A DNA stretch of 64,000 nt from Haliotis asinina (GCF_037392515.1 NC_090283.1:12592501-12656500); one strand, 5' to 3'; numbered from the stretch's first letter, positions 22,701 through 33,938 are shown. The notes: a model not told the origin generated them from the sequence alone. A program made the numbers and translations.

Positions 22701-25700
22701 CATTTATTGCATGTATCACTTATATAGTTCACTGGAACCCAGAACAAAGGTAATGGATAGCCCAGAAGTTCATAGTACCGATACACAGGCTTAGTGGATA
22801 TCTTCCTCACTTAATACACTGGCCTTGTGTGGCGTTATATGAAGATGCACTGTTCAACCCCTTTATTTAATTTAACACTTATTCTTTATTGCCATATTTA
22901 TACTTACTTCAAATACCATTTGCTCTTTGGTTTTAGTGTCATCTTCAGCCATGGTACTGAATTGATGCCTGTCCAGTGTCTGCACTGAATTCCGTTCTTC
23001 TTCGGTTTGTCACAATACAATGGAACACCGTAATGTTTGTCTGTTAGATTGCAAACTTGTCCAGTTTTCAGGAATGTGTGATCCATGTGTCCTGAAGTGA
23101 TCTCAGCTAAATTAGGTGCGTGAAATAAGCACGTGATTTTTTTCCCAGCATATCCATTCCTTAATTCTCTCTGCATGAAAGCCATTTTTTCTCTTGTACA
23201 CAATATTGCTGCACGGATGACAGCGTGCCCGGTCCACAAGATGCGCAGAGTACCCGTGTATGTCCCGTTGTCATGGTCAATAACAGATCCTGCTAAAGCC
23301 GCTCCTTTGCTTTTGTCTCGCATCCATACAATAAGCATATCTCCACCTCGAGTTTTTGGTCTGTTCTTGTGGTCAAATAGTACAATCTTCACTTTGATTG
23401 TTTCATTAAGTGTGTACACTGTATGAGGGTTAGCAAGTGCCATCTTTGAAGCTGTTGAAGACGCATGATGACTGAAATCATTTATTTCGGTATCATTCAT
23501 CATAAAGATTTCTTGGTTGATTTTAATACCCACGTAAGGTGTCTGATTTTTGTGTTCAGCTCTTGAAGGGGAGGGCAATGTTAAGGGGTGAACCCTGCAA
23601 AGAAACATGTATAATAAAAGTGGATATTGCATGTAATGGTCTTTTTACATACTTACATAAATAGGTAACATATGTCATATGTCTGATTTAAACATATTTC
23701 ATATGTTTGATATAATATCCATCACCTGATGGAGATTTGGTGTATGCTTGCCCAGAGGAACAACCTTGAACAATCCATGTTGTTTACTCTACACTGACAA
23801 AGTGGTCAAAATGCACCAAAGTTATAGTGGTCATACTCTCACCAAATAGTGCATATGAATGGACTGAAACCGATGCTCCAAAAAGGGTAAGTGTTGTCGC
23901 CTGAATATGCATCGTCCTGCGCCGGCTGCCCCTAAGAGGAATGTGACGCTGAGACGGGTCATCCTGAGAGGATACATGAATAAGTTTACTAATGGAACTT
24001 AATGCGCTCTCACTCTCAAGAAACAGAGAAGTGTCTTCAGAATAAGTGAAATGATGAGTTTTTTAAAAAAGTTCTTTGAACTTACCATTGTAACTAAATG
24101 AGAAAACAATGCGACAATCAAAGGTATAAAATAACACAATTTGATACTGATTACACCATTGTTTTCACTTCCAGCCTGTCCCCATGGTCTCCAGTATGGT
24201 GATCTACCTCCAGTTGTTGGCAATTCATAGCCTGTTCTTGTATAGTACTGCCATATGAATTCAAATTGGATATAGATTTAAATACAAGTCTTAAATTCGT
24301 CTCTCTTGTAATCTGGTTATTTTACTGTCCTTTGTGGACAGGTTTTATAATTTTTATACTATACTATTAATTACTTTGCACACCAATTAATTGAAATACT
24401 ATTCTCAATCAATTCTCATTTCCAGCCTATTTGTTGATCCTTTCACATAATTAAATCGTGGAACTGACATTTATTTGAAACTTAGGGATTTAGCCTCGCC
24501 AAATGTCCACCGCACCTATTTGATACATGAAGAATTAAAGGGACATACAAACATACTTATAGTTCCTCTAAGTGATGCTGATATGGTCCTGGCTCATGAC
24601 ATCACTCTGTATGATGTTTGTTGTCACGGTATGGTTGGTATATTGTCGATGTGACGAAACAATTAACTTACTCATTAGAGGCAGGTGTTACGCTTAAAAT
24701 TTGACGTGATAAAAGGTATAAGAAATCCCCTTAGAACCAGCAAATTATAACACAAAGTCTAAAATATTCAGTAATATGTATTGACCAAAGAGCAAGATAC
24801 AATGATTTACAACAGAGGTTTCTAGTACGAAGTAGCTGAGTCAAACCTAAAGTAATGGGTCACAAATATAATATCAACTCCCAAAAATCTTGGTTTGAGA
24901 ACGAGAAACAGTTATACTGAATGCGATCAGTTTTGGATGTAGGTCCATGTTGACAATCAGGCGAAGAGGCCGGATACAGATAGGCCGAATGATGACACAA
25001 CTCCTGTGTAAGTCCGTGTGTATGTGCCGTCATCACAACAACCAGCCATATATATAGTCACTGATTCTTGAACGTTCGAGCACTGTGCCAGCACATCGCC
25101 ATTAACTTAGAACTTTCTTGTTTGGCCTCGCGTTTACCAACAGTCAAAACACATTCTCATGAGCAGAAGACAGCCTAAAGGGAGGCAACTCTTAAGCGCT
25201 ACCTTCAAGGCGTGTTGCTAAAATACTATTACGAAATATGACCCATAATAACTATTACTCAAAACTCTTAACATGGCGACCCCATAGTAACTATCATGTA
25301 ATCAAAAATAATACAAATTACAGAAGACACAGTCTCGTAACACACGGTGACATAATATTAGAAGCTCCCCAGTGTCATTGCATTCATCAAGGTTCTTTCA
25401 AGCAAACACTCGCCCAGACCCCCTAAGTAATTGAAGGAATTACAGCAAATTTGAAGGAATTGCATCTCAAATGTAAACAAACGCAGCCCACTCGCGAAAC
25501 AATTGCTGCCATATCGGCAGTTTAGCGGTAATAACAGAAACACACACGCCATATTGGAAGGAATATCGGTAATAGTTGAAATACGTTCGACCATCATCGG
25601 AGATTTTTCGGCTCACTTCCGTGATTGGTCGGTCGCGAGCTGAAACTCACGCAGCAAAACATGGCGTCGTTGGAAGAAGTACCCGTCTCGGTGAGTTGTG

Positions 25701-26892
25701 TTTTTAGTTCCTACTATTACATCTTTATACGTATCCATCTTTGACCACCCGTGTTGAATGCGTTTAGGTATGAGGTGCTGTTGGGGCTATAGCTTATTTT
25801 TTATGAAAAGACTGTCCCTGCAGAAGAGTGTCACAAGTCATGCTCCTGGAGGTTGTTTTCATCTGAAGCCATGGCATGTGGATGATGTGGCACACCCTTT
25901 ACTTTTCGCTGAACGTTCACTGGATGAACAGTTAATCTTATTTAAATTATTCTTCCTATGAAGTGCAATGGGCAAATTTAAACAATTTCCAAACACATTT
26001 TTACAAAGAAAAATGATGTTATGTCCAGCGCACGTCGGTAATCATCGGCACGGTTTTGACGTTCAGCTGTAAACAACTTAAGGCTGTACCAACTATGATT
26101 CTTTTCAGATCTTGGTGAAATATTCTGTGAGGGTACACGGATACCGAAACATATAGTAAGTACCAAAAGGAAACTACAACATGCACTGCAAGAACTCAAA
26201 GTCAAAGCCTAACAGTATTTTAACCTCGTGACAAAAACTTGATGTCCCCTGACAGTAATTTTTGACAGTAGGATAACATATATGTATAGTAATTCAAAAT
26301 CGTAAGATTACATTATTTTCATCTTTCACAGATTGAAATGCAGTACAGCAGAGAGAGGTCTGGCTGTCGTGGCAAGGTCAGGTGGACAAAGCTCATTATC
26401 ACCTCAAGTACCCTTATTCTATCTACTGGCAGTCTAGACAATTGATTGTGACTTCTCCCAGGAAGCGCTGTCTGTTCAAACCCAACATTCGAGCCTAACA
26501 CTGTAGCCTTCTGCATTACCCAAAGTGTCAGAAGACCCATTCCCTCAGTGGAGAAATTGTGCACTCCCCCGATCTGCATCAAGAGATGAGGAACTATCAC
26601 ACAAAGGGTACCGAGAACAACGGGGAGTCGAAAAAGTGTAAAAAGTGATGCAAGCGGGATATTTCAAATGCGAACTCCGTACAAGTTTTCCTGAATCGTG
26701 ACAATCAACAGTTGTTGTCAAAAGGGACAGAAAATTCAATGATAGCAGTAACACCGCTGGTTTCATTGAAAAGGTTCAGGTTTGTTGGCTTGAATATGAA
26801 TATAACAATACTTACTTGTCATAATTGCCCCATAATGCAAACAGGTATGTGCAGATTAGGACAACCAAAGTGAGATGTTTCGTGTTGAACAT
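19714..26892 (-). CDS. NXPE family protein (neurexophilin and PC-esterase domains), intact
   Basis: Minus strand, four exons with matching phases: 26892-26816, 23594-22908, 22277-22225, 20510-19714; 537 residues, the usual length for NXPE proteins. The start follows an acceptor, implying a 5' untranslated exon. Residues 4-22 (TKHLTLVVLICTYLFALWG) form an N-terminal signal-anchor, so a type II Golgi/secretory protein is expected. Exon 2 encodes the neurexophilin/filamin-like beta domain (KVYTLNETIKVKIVLFDHKN-like core, DNGTYTGTLRILW). Exon 4 encodes the SGNH-type PC-esterase domain: FGDSTVRQ with candidate nucleophile Ser335, and SDIHPPEQF with Asp516 and His518 as the DxH pair. Known relatives are type II membrane proteins; human NXPE1 is reported as a sialate O-acetyltransferase. 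Substrate here is unknown. A close paralog lies head-to-head at 45890. Possible AATAAA at 19387-19382. Confidence 0.9.
21050..21185 (+). mobile_element. Truncated LINE 3' end
   Basis: Shows TGATACCCTAGTAGTTTTAC, TTTTCGTCACGCTATG and GATATTGCCGATGTGA, ending AACTCACTCTCTCAC: the extreme 3' end of the LINE at 9064-15129, diverged. It lies in intron 3 of the minus-strand NXPE gene. Confidence 0.8.
21385..21652 (+). mobile_element. Truncated LINE 3' end
   Basis: Aligns by eye to the last 270 bp of the full LINE: TAGTATGGTGATTCTACC, TATAGCTCATTTTTATATTG, GTCCTTCGTTGACAG, GTTCTCGTCACGATATGGC and the ACTCACTCACT tail. Dead-on-arrival copy in intron 3 of the minus-strand NXPE gene. Confidence 0.9.
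22225..22277 (-). other. 53-base micro-exon of the minus-strand NXPE gene
   Basis: Exon 3 of the gene, encoding part of the linker before the esterase domain (TFPGNVTVHIPSG). Acceptor CAG at 22280-22278, donor GTTTGT from 22224. The + strand paralog has the same 53-base exon at 51681-51733, which confirms both. It is too short to appear as an open frame by itself. Confidence 0.9.
24165..24675 (+). mobile_element. Truncated LINE 3' end, interrupted
   Basis: The left part (CCAGTATGGTGATCTACC, GTCCTTTGTGGACAGG) and right part (TTGTTGTCACGGTATGG, TATTGTCGATGTGACG) match the LINE 3' region. About 200 bp of unrelated sequence (24390-24590) separates them. It abuts the LTR-type element at 24686. 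Confidence 0.75.
24686..25342 (+). mobile_element. Solo LTR-type element, 657 bp
   Basis: Starts TGTTACGC and ends CAGTCTCGTAACA, sharing landmarks with 17888-18506 (ACCAGCAA, AAAGTAATGGGTCACAAATA, CAACCAGCC followed by TATATATAG, GACCCATAATAAC). Flanks CAGG (24682-24685) and CACG (25343-25346) could be a decayed 4-bp target duplication. No internal retroelement region. Older-looking than the 17888 copy. Confidence 0.7.
25661..25690 (+). CDS. Candidate first coding exon (unlinked)
   Basis: GCAAAACATGGCG gives a good start context, then ten codons (MASLEEVPVS) end at a strong donor, TCG followed by GTGAGT. A CCAAT-type GATTGGTC lies 40 bp upstream in a CpG-richer stretch. It could be the 5' end of a + strand gene inside intron 1 of the minus-strand NXPE gene, a captured exon or chance. 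A frame after an acceptor at about 26330 (IEMQYSRERSGCRGKVRW) would be in phase but soon stops. No function can be given. Confidence 0.3.
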
Positions 26893-27047
26893 CTGTAAAA
26901 GATTAAACAGTCATTATCGAAACCCTTTGTTATCACGATCGTTCATTCATTAAACCCGTTGTATAGTTGGTATGGTGAAAGAATATGTTTTTACATGAAT
27001 TCATGTTCATTATGCATACACTGGGCATACCGCATCGGTACTGTCAA

Positions 27048-27110
27048 AGTGACTGACTGAGATAAGATCTATAGTCACATCGGCAATATTTCAGCCGTCT
27101 CAGGATTCTA
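27048..27110 (-). mobile_element. LINE 3' tail remnant
   Basis: On the minus strand reads ACGGCTGAAATATTGCCGAT followed by GTGAC, the end of the LINE 3' region. It lies directly upstream of the duplicated segment around the minus NXPE start, and its counterpart occupies the same relative position at 45690-45760 before the + NXPE gene. Confidence 0.7.
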
Positions 27111-27465
27111 GTTTATACAGGGTTTTATTGTAAAATCAGTCGACAGAGGACACTAAAAAGGTGGACAATGATTTTACAATACCTTAGCAGGACACAGTCA
27201 CTGACTACCTCAGTGGAAATATAGCCAACTTTCAAATATCATTTATCTATTTACATGGCACATTAAATAGATTTTATTCGGACTGTTCTGTTTCGTTAAA
27301 AAATACAATAAAAGCTATTAACGAAACTTAAAGTTAAAAAAGTACAAAGATCCGTAATTGTGCTTACATTGAAATATTTATCTCTTATAATGGCAAAACG
27401 AGTTATTGCTTTTCAGTAACTCATGTTTGCGGATTTGGTCATTGTATCCTAATAGTATAGATCTA

Positions 27466-27568
27466 TGCTCATGCTGTTGATCACTGAATTGTCTGTTCCA
27501 AATTCAATTATTAACAGCCATATAACCGCAACACTGCTGAGTGCATCGTATATAAAACTCACTCGCTT
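27466..27568 (+). mobile_element. 5'-truncated, diverged SINE copy
   Basis: CTATGCTCATGCTGTTGATC, CACTGAATTGTCTG, a damaged CAATTATTAACAG block and TATAAAACTCACTCGC. An old copy of the major family. Confidence 0.75.
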
Positions 27569-28214
27569 ACTTTCATTGTGATCAGTTCAAATCACATCTT
27601 GATACTGACAATTATCTGTCTGATGATATTCCATACCGTTGAGAAGCATGTTGAAACAGCTAATTAACCTGGCCGCTATAGCATTGAATATTGTAAACCG
27701 AAGGGTTAAGTCCATATTGAGAGTCCATTTTTCTTTGGACAGACAATTATACGCAACACCATAGAACCATATATTATCAAGCATGTTTCGGAACCATACA
27801 CTTTGACAAATTTAATTCAGAAAAGTAACCCTGATATTAAGAGGTATCTGTATGCTTATGTAATGTCAGAAATAATTTAAGTCACGGAAATTGGGTAAAT
27901 TATCACGTTCAAAAAATACATAAACATAGGAGGCCTCATAATGAAATATACCTGTCTGTCGGTTATCTGCTCGAACCCATCGTGATTCATAAGTAGCAAA
28001 GTTGACGTTATGCAACAAAACACTTTCAGGCAGTTATTCATTTCGCGATAATAATTAAATTAATTTAGTAAAGTCTTAACATGTGTAATTTTGAAAATAT
28101 TCCTATGGAAACGAAAAAGGGAACCTTTTACAGTACAAGTGTGTTTTTTCAACAAGAACAAGAAAAGATCCGTTTTAAGTTAACCTCTTTTCCCTCGCCA
28201 TTCCCAAAGAGTCT
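27569..28214. other. No gene recognised
   Basis: AT-rich stretch with only short unsupported frames, between a SINE and the Polinton fossil. Confidence 0.45.
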
Positions 28215-29790
28215 CAGTCAAAGCGTTTAGTCTCTGATTCGTCTGTTTATGTCAGCACATGTAAGTGGTGACATGGCGATGGAGATCCATTGTTTCGTGT
28301 CAGACAGCGACATCGATGTCTTGTTCATCATCAGTGCGTATATACTATATCTGTTGTTTCACAGTGCATTCATTTGGTGTTTGAAAGTATGTGCTTTGAG
28401 CAGGGCCTGCATGAATCTGGTGTGCATCATATGTTCTTTTCACCACGTAGTTTTTCACGCCTTTCGCCTTTCTGATTTTGGTGTCGTCTGCTTTCTTGAT
28501 CGAATACATCTTGGCTCTCAAGTCAGTGTATCCCACAATCGGCGTGCCACAGCACATTTATGTTGATGGTGTTGTGCATTGGGTGGTCTTTCAGGTAGTC
28601 GCTGGTGTCCTACAGATGCATGTTTTTCTTCATATCCTCGTGCACATCCTCGGAGCGAATTTCCATCAGCACAGCCCTTAGCACTTGTACCGTACTGCTT
28701 CTTGAACTCATTGTAATAAATGTCGTACATCAAGTGTACGTCGAGGATGCGCACCCCCACGTAAACAGACTAGTTGAATTTGATGTGGCTTTTATTCACG
28801 TGAAGCGCAGCCAAATCGTCATCGAATATTTTTGCCGGGCTGGCTTTCAGTTTCTTGAGTTTTTCTTCTCGTTTGATCGGACTAGTTTCACATTCACTTG
28901 TTTTCTCAAATTCTCCAACGTCTTGTAAAACCATCATGAGCGTGTGCAGTCTTTCGAAAATCGCTGATGGCCAGCTTTTGTAAATCGGTGTTCATACTTT
29001 TGTAGGGCTCTGTCCAAGGACTTTGATCGAATTCAAAGTTAGTGAGTTTCATTTTGTGAGTATTTGTCCTTGTTCAAGTTCGGTATGAGTTTAAATTTTT
29101 TCCACCTTATTTTTCTCCCAACGAGTTTGCTGATATACGGACATCCGGTCTGGGTTCACCATTCGGGTTCAAGCAGATAGCTGTTGTGTGATTTGTGTGA
29201 TTCCACTGGATATTTCAGGTCCACTTTTGTTCGAATCCGGCGCAATTCTATCAATACTGACTCATGGCCCAGGCGTGCAGATTGTTAACGTTGAGATAAA
29301 GAATGTGTTTGGTTGGTTTGCTTTGGTTGTGACCTTCCACATACTTGTTGTTGGTCTTCACGTATCGTTTGACGGCCACAGAAATCCCAGCTCAAAGGCT
29401 TTCTTCAATGAACAGGCGCATGTCGTAACTCATCAGCAGTTTCAGACCCACTCCGTTTTTTTCAACAAGGCGTCACAAGAGAGACCAGAGGAGGAATAAC
29501 ATGCCGTACTCTTTCAAAAAACGTTTTTTTTCTGAATATCTCGAACGCCCAGGAGCAGGAGCAGGTGGGTTTTTCAAGTACTGGTCATGGTAATCGCGAA
29601 ACAGCCAAGTTTTGTCTCACATGTTAAGGACGTGCTCGTAATCATTCGGGGTGACGGTCGAGTTGGTCAAGTTGCTAAAGCGGCCGATTCTACCTGGACC
29701 AGCTGTCCATTTATTTTTAGGGGTAGACTTCCTTCCTGAGGGCGAGTCTTGGCGTCGGTGCATCGATTGTTGATATCTCCTTTTGCCAGA
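28215..29790 (-). mobile_element. Polinton/Maverick-type DNA polymerase B fossil
   Basis: Minus-strand frames carry pieces typical of the protein-primed family B polymerase of Polintons: a DYH-type segment at the left end of the reading (FRDYHDQYLK), a KYV-to-LNV-type palm segment, MYDIYYNEFKKQYG before the region where DTDS-type residues are expected, and KAKGVKNYVVKRT near the C-terminal side. The order on the minus strand matches the family. The copy is broken by many changes (at least six), lacks part of the domain and is clearly old. No capsid, integrase or terminal repeats were found around it, so it is an isolated remnant. Related adintovirus-type polymerases cannot be excluded. Confidence 0.75.
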
Positions 29791-30017
29791 TATGTTCCAT
29801 CTAAATTTTGATTATTTTTTTCACTTTTTATACGTTAGCTAGACCATTCTAGAGAGTCTGGTTTCAGATTCTGTGTTTGAAAAAAAATACAAGTCGTCAA
29901 AACGCAGCTACTAGTATCTCATGAAAGTGACAATGCACGTGTATCCCGAGGTTTCATCCCTAAAGGAAGAGCTCCGAACATGCACCGAATCGTTAACTGT
30001 TTCACAGTAGCGACATG

Positions 30018-30500
30018 CCATCGATTATCAGTCGAACAGTGTGACGAAGCTTTAGTATGACTGAATGCTGGCGAGACGGCAACACGTGTTGCAAATAATG
30101 TTTCTGTTCATTTTCGAGTCTAACGAGTACAAACCACTGGAAGCACAGCTGACCGTCCTCGAAGTGGAAGACCACCTGTGACGTCCGTCATCACCTGCAA
30201 AATTGTTCCCTAGGTTGCAGAAACTTCACGGACAACCAACCACTGGCCATTGACCAATCAGACACAGTGCGGAGGCGTTTGACGCAGAGAAACGCCAGAT
30301 GTCTCAGACCTTACCGAGGTCCAATCCTCACTGTTCGACATGGTCGTACTCGTCTCCAGTGGGCTACACATGATCGGAATTGGCGTCACAGGGAGTGTCG
30401 AACTGTAGTTTTCTGTGACGAAGGCCGGCATTGCGTCTCAACGGCTGATGGCAGAGTGAGAGTATGGTGACGACGCAGGGAGCGTTTTGCAGATGATTGT
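30018..30500 (+). mobile_element. Tc1/mariner transposase fragment
   Basis: Reads, across frame changes, GSTADRPRSGRPPVTS (helix-turn-helix linker), CLRPYRGPILTVRHGRTRLQ and VVFCDEGRHC (the block with the first catalytic Asp) followed by DGRVRVWRR. It covers the N-terminal half only; the second Asp and Glu regions are absent. Frameshifted and inactive. An oppositely oriented fragment of the same superfamily follows at 30780-31298. Confidence 0.8.
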
Positions 30501-30779
30501 GTTATCACATTGTCTCAATCACAAACTAGGTCCCTATGGTTTTCCAGAATACTGGTCCTGGTAGAGGACATGGTGTAACATCTATTGTCCAAATCATGTC
30601 AGTTACACCGTTTCGCTAATCTCATGACCTCCAAAAATGAAGCAATATTGTCCGATCTGGCATTATATGTACATCACGCAATGAAACTAAGACATTTATT
30701 GTATGATTATTCTACCTGCACACTGAATGTAGTATCCATGTTTCTAATAATTGAATCAATGACTACAGCAGCGAGCAGC

Positions 30780-31298
30780 TGTACGATCACCTCAGCGACG
30801 GGAAACACGTTGTCTGCCATCAACAGTAAACAAACAGAACCTGCTTTCATCAGAAAAAATCACGCGTTGCCAATCTCGACGTTACCAACATCGTACCGTA
30901 TTCGCCCATCATAGTCTCCTGCGGCGATGTTCAGGGGTCAATATCTGTCCAGTGAATGGTCGATAAGCCCTGATACCCGCTGCCCGAAGTCTCCTGGTCA
31001 CCGTAGTTGTGCTGATCCGCCAACCTAAAGCGTGCGCCGCCGATGACGTCACCGTAAGGAAGCGGTTCCGGAGGTGTAGCCTACGCAGGTACCGGTCCTC
31101 CTGTGGCGTGGTGACCCGTGGTCTGCCTGTTCTGGGGATGTCCAATGACCGTCCAGTCTTCCTGTATCGTTGCAACACGTTACCAATGGCAACACGGGAA
31201 CATCCAAAGGTTCTTGAAACGTGTGTATTCGTTGCTCCCATTTGAATCATTCCGATTGCTCGCTCACGTTGTTCTACTGTTCGTCTTGCAATTTCCAA
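30780..31298 (-). mobile_element. Tc1/mariner transposase fragment, N-terminal half
   Basis: From the ATG at 31298 an open 129-codon frame reads MEIARRTVEQRERAIGMIQM, then a paired helix-turn-helix region (GCSRVAIGNVLQRYRKTGRS, GRPRVTTPQEDRYL), NRFLTVTSSAA and RRLRAAGIRAYRPFTGQIL. Beyond its stop, in another frame, VIFSDESRFCLF with DGRQRV marks the first catalytic Asp block. The C-terminal half is missing. The well-preserved frame suggests it is younger than the partner at 30018. Confidence 0.85.
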
Positions 31299-31299
31299 G

Positions 31300-31957
31300 G
31301 TGTTCTGTTCATAGTGTGAATGTCTTACATCGGTTCTGTGCAGTTTTTATACCCATGTGGCAGGTGCAGTTCCGCCTGTTGTGGGGTCACGTGATTTCCA
31401 ATGTTTCGCAAGTTCAACAAGACGCGTGCATATTCCCGGTTCGACGTTTCACGTGAGCTAAGGTTGCGTTTGGGCTATGTGTTTGTCACTATTTGGGTTT
31501 CAACCTATCTTGCTCATTTTTCGTAATGTTATTTTCAAATGTGCAAAGTTTCTTTTGTGGTTCAGTATATATATTCATGTGGATCCTTGGGAAAAGGGAA
31601 AGTGAAAGTAGTTGTAAAATCCTTCCTAAATTTGCAAAACTTTCCAAGCCATGTAAATATCATCATTTTAAATTTTTTTGAAATTGATATTTTCAAAACG
31701 GAAATTTTTAGAAATCACAATTTTTTTCCCGTGTAAGTGACTGCCGATGCCACAAGTTGTAGAGAGAGTATTGTGTACAAGAGGTAGAAAGTGCCTCACT
31801 ATAGAAATCTCGTGCCAGTGCGCACAGTATCTACATTTCGATCTTTCACCATTGAAATACACCTGCGTTTATGGCAACATATTATGACATGTACATGTAA
31901 ATTTTACAAATTAATCTTAGACTCGAATACCAACTTCTATACGCCTTTCAAGAACCC
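31300..31957. other. No gene recognised
   Basis: Probably includes the 5' flank of the Tc1 fragment up to about 31450; terminal inverted repeats could not be confirmed. The rest is AT-rich with no supported feature. Confidence 0.4.
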
Positions 31958-32213
31958 CTCGTGAGGGTCCAGGTTACAATACTGGCCTCAGTATCCTATG
32001 CTGGTCGTAAGAGGCGACTGTCGGGATCGGGTGGTCGGGATCGGGTGGTCAGGCTCGCCTACTTGGTTGACACGTTATCGGTTCCCAATTGCACAGATCG
32101 ATACTCATGCTGTTGATCACTGTATTGTCTGTGCCCGACTTGGATATTTACAGACCGCCGCCAAATGGAATATTACTGAATGCCGCGTAAGGCTAAACCC
32201 ACTCACTCACTCT
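31958..32213 (+). mobile_element. Nearly full-length SINE with internal 14-bp duplication
   Basis: Runs from the 5' landmarks CTCGTGAGGGTCCAGG and GTCGTAAGAGGCGACT, through TTGGTTGACACGTTATCGG and the ATTTACAGACCGCCGCC block, to the tail CACTCACTCACTC. GGGATCGGGTGGTC occurs twice in tandem. The central ATAGCTGGAATATTGC block has a small deletion. Confidence 0.9.
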
Positions 32214-32340
32214 CAATTACCTCACATTTTACACGTTTTCACCTGTATAAATACCGCGTTGTTGCACCGCCGCCAGAGGTAAAGCTACGCTATATTTCTG
32301 AAGCGCGGCACACCACTGCAGTTCTTAAAAAATTTCTCGT

Positions 32341-32564
32341 GATCTATAGCCCATTTTTATATTATGTATTGTCCAAATAGTGCTGTTAGTTTTATCTTCA
32401 TATGATAGTTTTAAATTCGAATTGTGATACACTAGTATGTTACCGTACTTTGACGACGAGTTTTATTTTATATACATAATATTATTCTTTATAATCATGT
32501 TTGTTCTCGTCACGATATGGCTGAGATATTGTCGGTGTGACGTTAAATATTAACTCACTCTCTC
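32341..32564 (+). mobile_element. Truncated LINE 3' end with 13-bp target-site duplication
   Basis: AAAAATTTCTCGT at 32328-32340 is repeated exactly at 32565-32577. Between the copies lies the last 224 bp of the LINE: CTATAGCCCATTTTTATATT, GTTCTCGTCACGATATGGC, GATATTGTCGGTGTGACG and the AACTCACTCTCTC tail. This proves insertion by target-primed reverse transcription and shows where the 3' end lies. Confidence 0.93.
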
Positions 32565-32577
32565 AAAAATTTCTCGT

Positions 32578-33531
32578 TACTCCATTATCCCGCTTTGCTT
32601 CATGATCATGTTGACATTTTTGTTAATTTATGTAACCGTGACAATGCAACAATGTCCCTTTTAGGGTTCCATACAATCTAGCTTGCTGGATACACAAATC
32701 AGTGCAATTAATACTCTACGAAATCTTTGTGAACTCTATGATACATCTACGCACTTTATAGACAAACACCAGTATATGGCGTAAGCTAAAATATACTTTT
32801 AAAGAGTTATTAATGTTTACATACGAGATATTCATATAGTATCCTAACATGTATTGTACACAAAGATATCTGTAACTATACACTTACCTTTAAGTTTGTA
32901 GTCCTGTATCCCTCATAGTACAGAGTGAGCCTCAGTCAAAAGTGCAGTGCTGAAATCTAAGAACACTGAAATCAATCAAATAAATAAATTCAGTTCGGAA
33001 AAACTAATCTTCCTCTGCGACAGTACAAGAGTGTTCAAGAGTCATTATTCTTTACAGCTGAGCTATAGTTTTGAAGAGACACTTTGCTTCCTTTCGCAAC
33101 CTTACGATGTGCAGTCCACTGGCTTGGTCATCAGGCTTACCGTAACTAGCAATGTGTCAGCTGCAGTGTTGAGATCATTCTTAGTCACGGTGACAGCCGG
33201 GCTGCTGAGGATTTATCGGAGGGGGCATATCGGCAGAAGGGATAGCAAACGTGCTTTACATCAGTGCCGGGATAACGGTGAAAGAGGGATCGTGTCGTGA
33301 TAAAGTCACAATCTTGATTTGCTCATGTCACTCTTTTCATTCAAGTCAACATGAATAATGAACACATTTCTTGCATAACAGCTAGTATTGCACATGATTA
33401 TATCTCAGTTGAATAGCAGGATGATTTCATATCAATATGGGAATCAATAAAAAGAGAGCCTGAATTAAATTTTGTCTCAATCGCATTTATAAAAGCACTA
33501 TGTGAAATATATCACTAACAGTTATGGTATA
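32578..33531. other. No gene recognised
   Basis: No domain or signal in the open frames here (the longest, at 32947-33300, looks random). AT-rich. Confidence 0.45.
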
Positions 33532-33618
33532 AGGTGGGTGAAGCCCATTTTGGGTGTCCCCTGCAATGATATTGATAGAATATTGCTAAAAGCGGTGTAA
33601 AACCAAACTCACTCACTA
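33532..33618 (+). mobile_element. tRNA-derived SINE, 3' part
   Basis: GAAGCCCATTTTGGGTGTCC, AGAATATTGCTAAAAGCGG, and the tail GTAAAACCAAACTCACTCAC match the body and tail of the tRNA-SINE at 58838-58985. The tRNA-like head is missing. Confidence 0.75.
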
Positions 33619-33844
33619 CTGGGTGAAAGAATACCTTTTCTGGGCAGCTCATACATTAGATCAGGGAGAGTGTGAATGTCCTCAATTAATGGCTTTTAAA
33701 CGAACCGTTCCAAAAACGTGGTCATCTTTTCAGATTCTTTGTCTTGTCATCCAGCACTTCAAAATGTCACTTCGAGTCACACTTCGGATGTCATTCAAGA
33801 CGCGATAAAGTAATTCTACGACGTGCTGGCCACAGTCGGTTTTC

Positions 33845-33938
33845 TCATGACTGTCTGCTTAAAGCAGTCCAGATTGATTATTCACAGACCGCCGCCATAT
33901 AGCTGGGTGCGGCGTAAAACTAAACTCACTCACTCAAA
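33845..33938 (+). mobile_element. SINE 3' fragment
   Basis: CAGTCCAGATTGATTATTCA, CAGACCGCCGCCATATAGCT, GGCGTAAAACTAAACTCACT. The AATATTGCTGA block between is deleted. Confidence 0.85.

Larger units (their letters stand above)
23595..26815. other. Intron 1 of the minus-strand NXPE gene
   Basis: Apart from the LINE 3' end, the LTR element and the candidate first exon listed separately, nothing identifiable. 25360-25660 has a higher CpG content than the surroundings. 26340-26760 has short open frames that I cannot support. Confidence 0.5.

Noticed and set aside
17888-25342. A complete LTR retrotransposon bounded by the copies at 17888 and 24686
   Set aside because: The sequence between them is NXPE exons and introns, with no retroelement genes, so these are independent solo copies.
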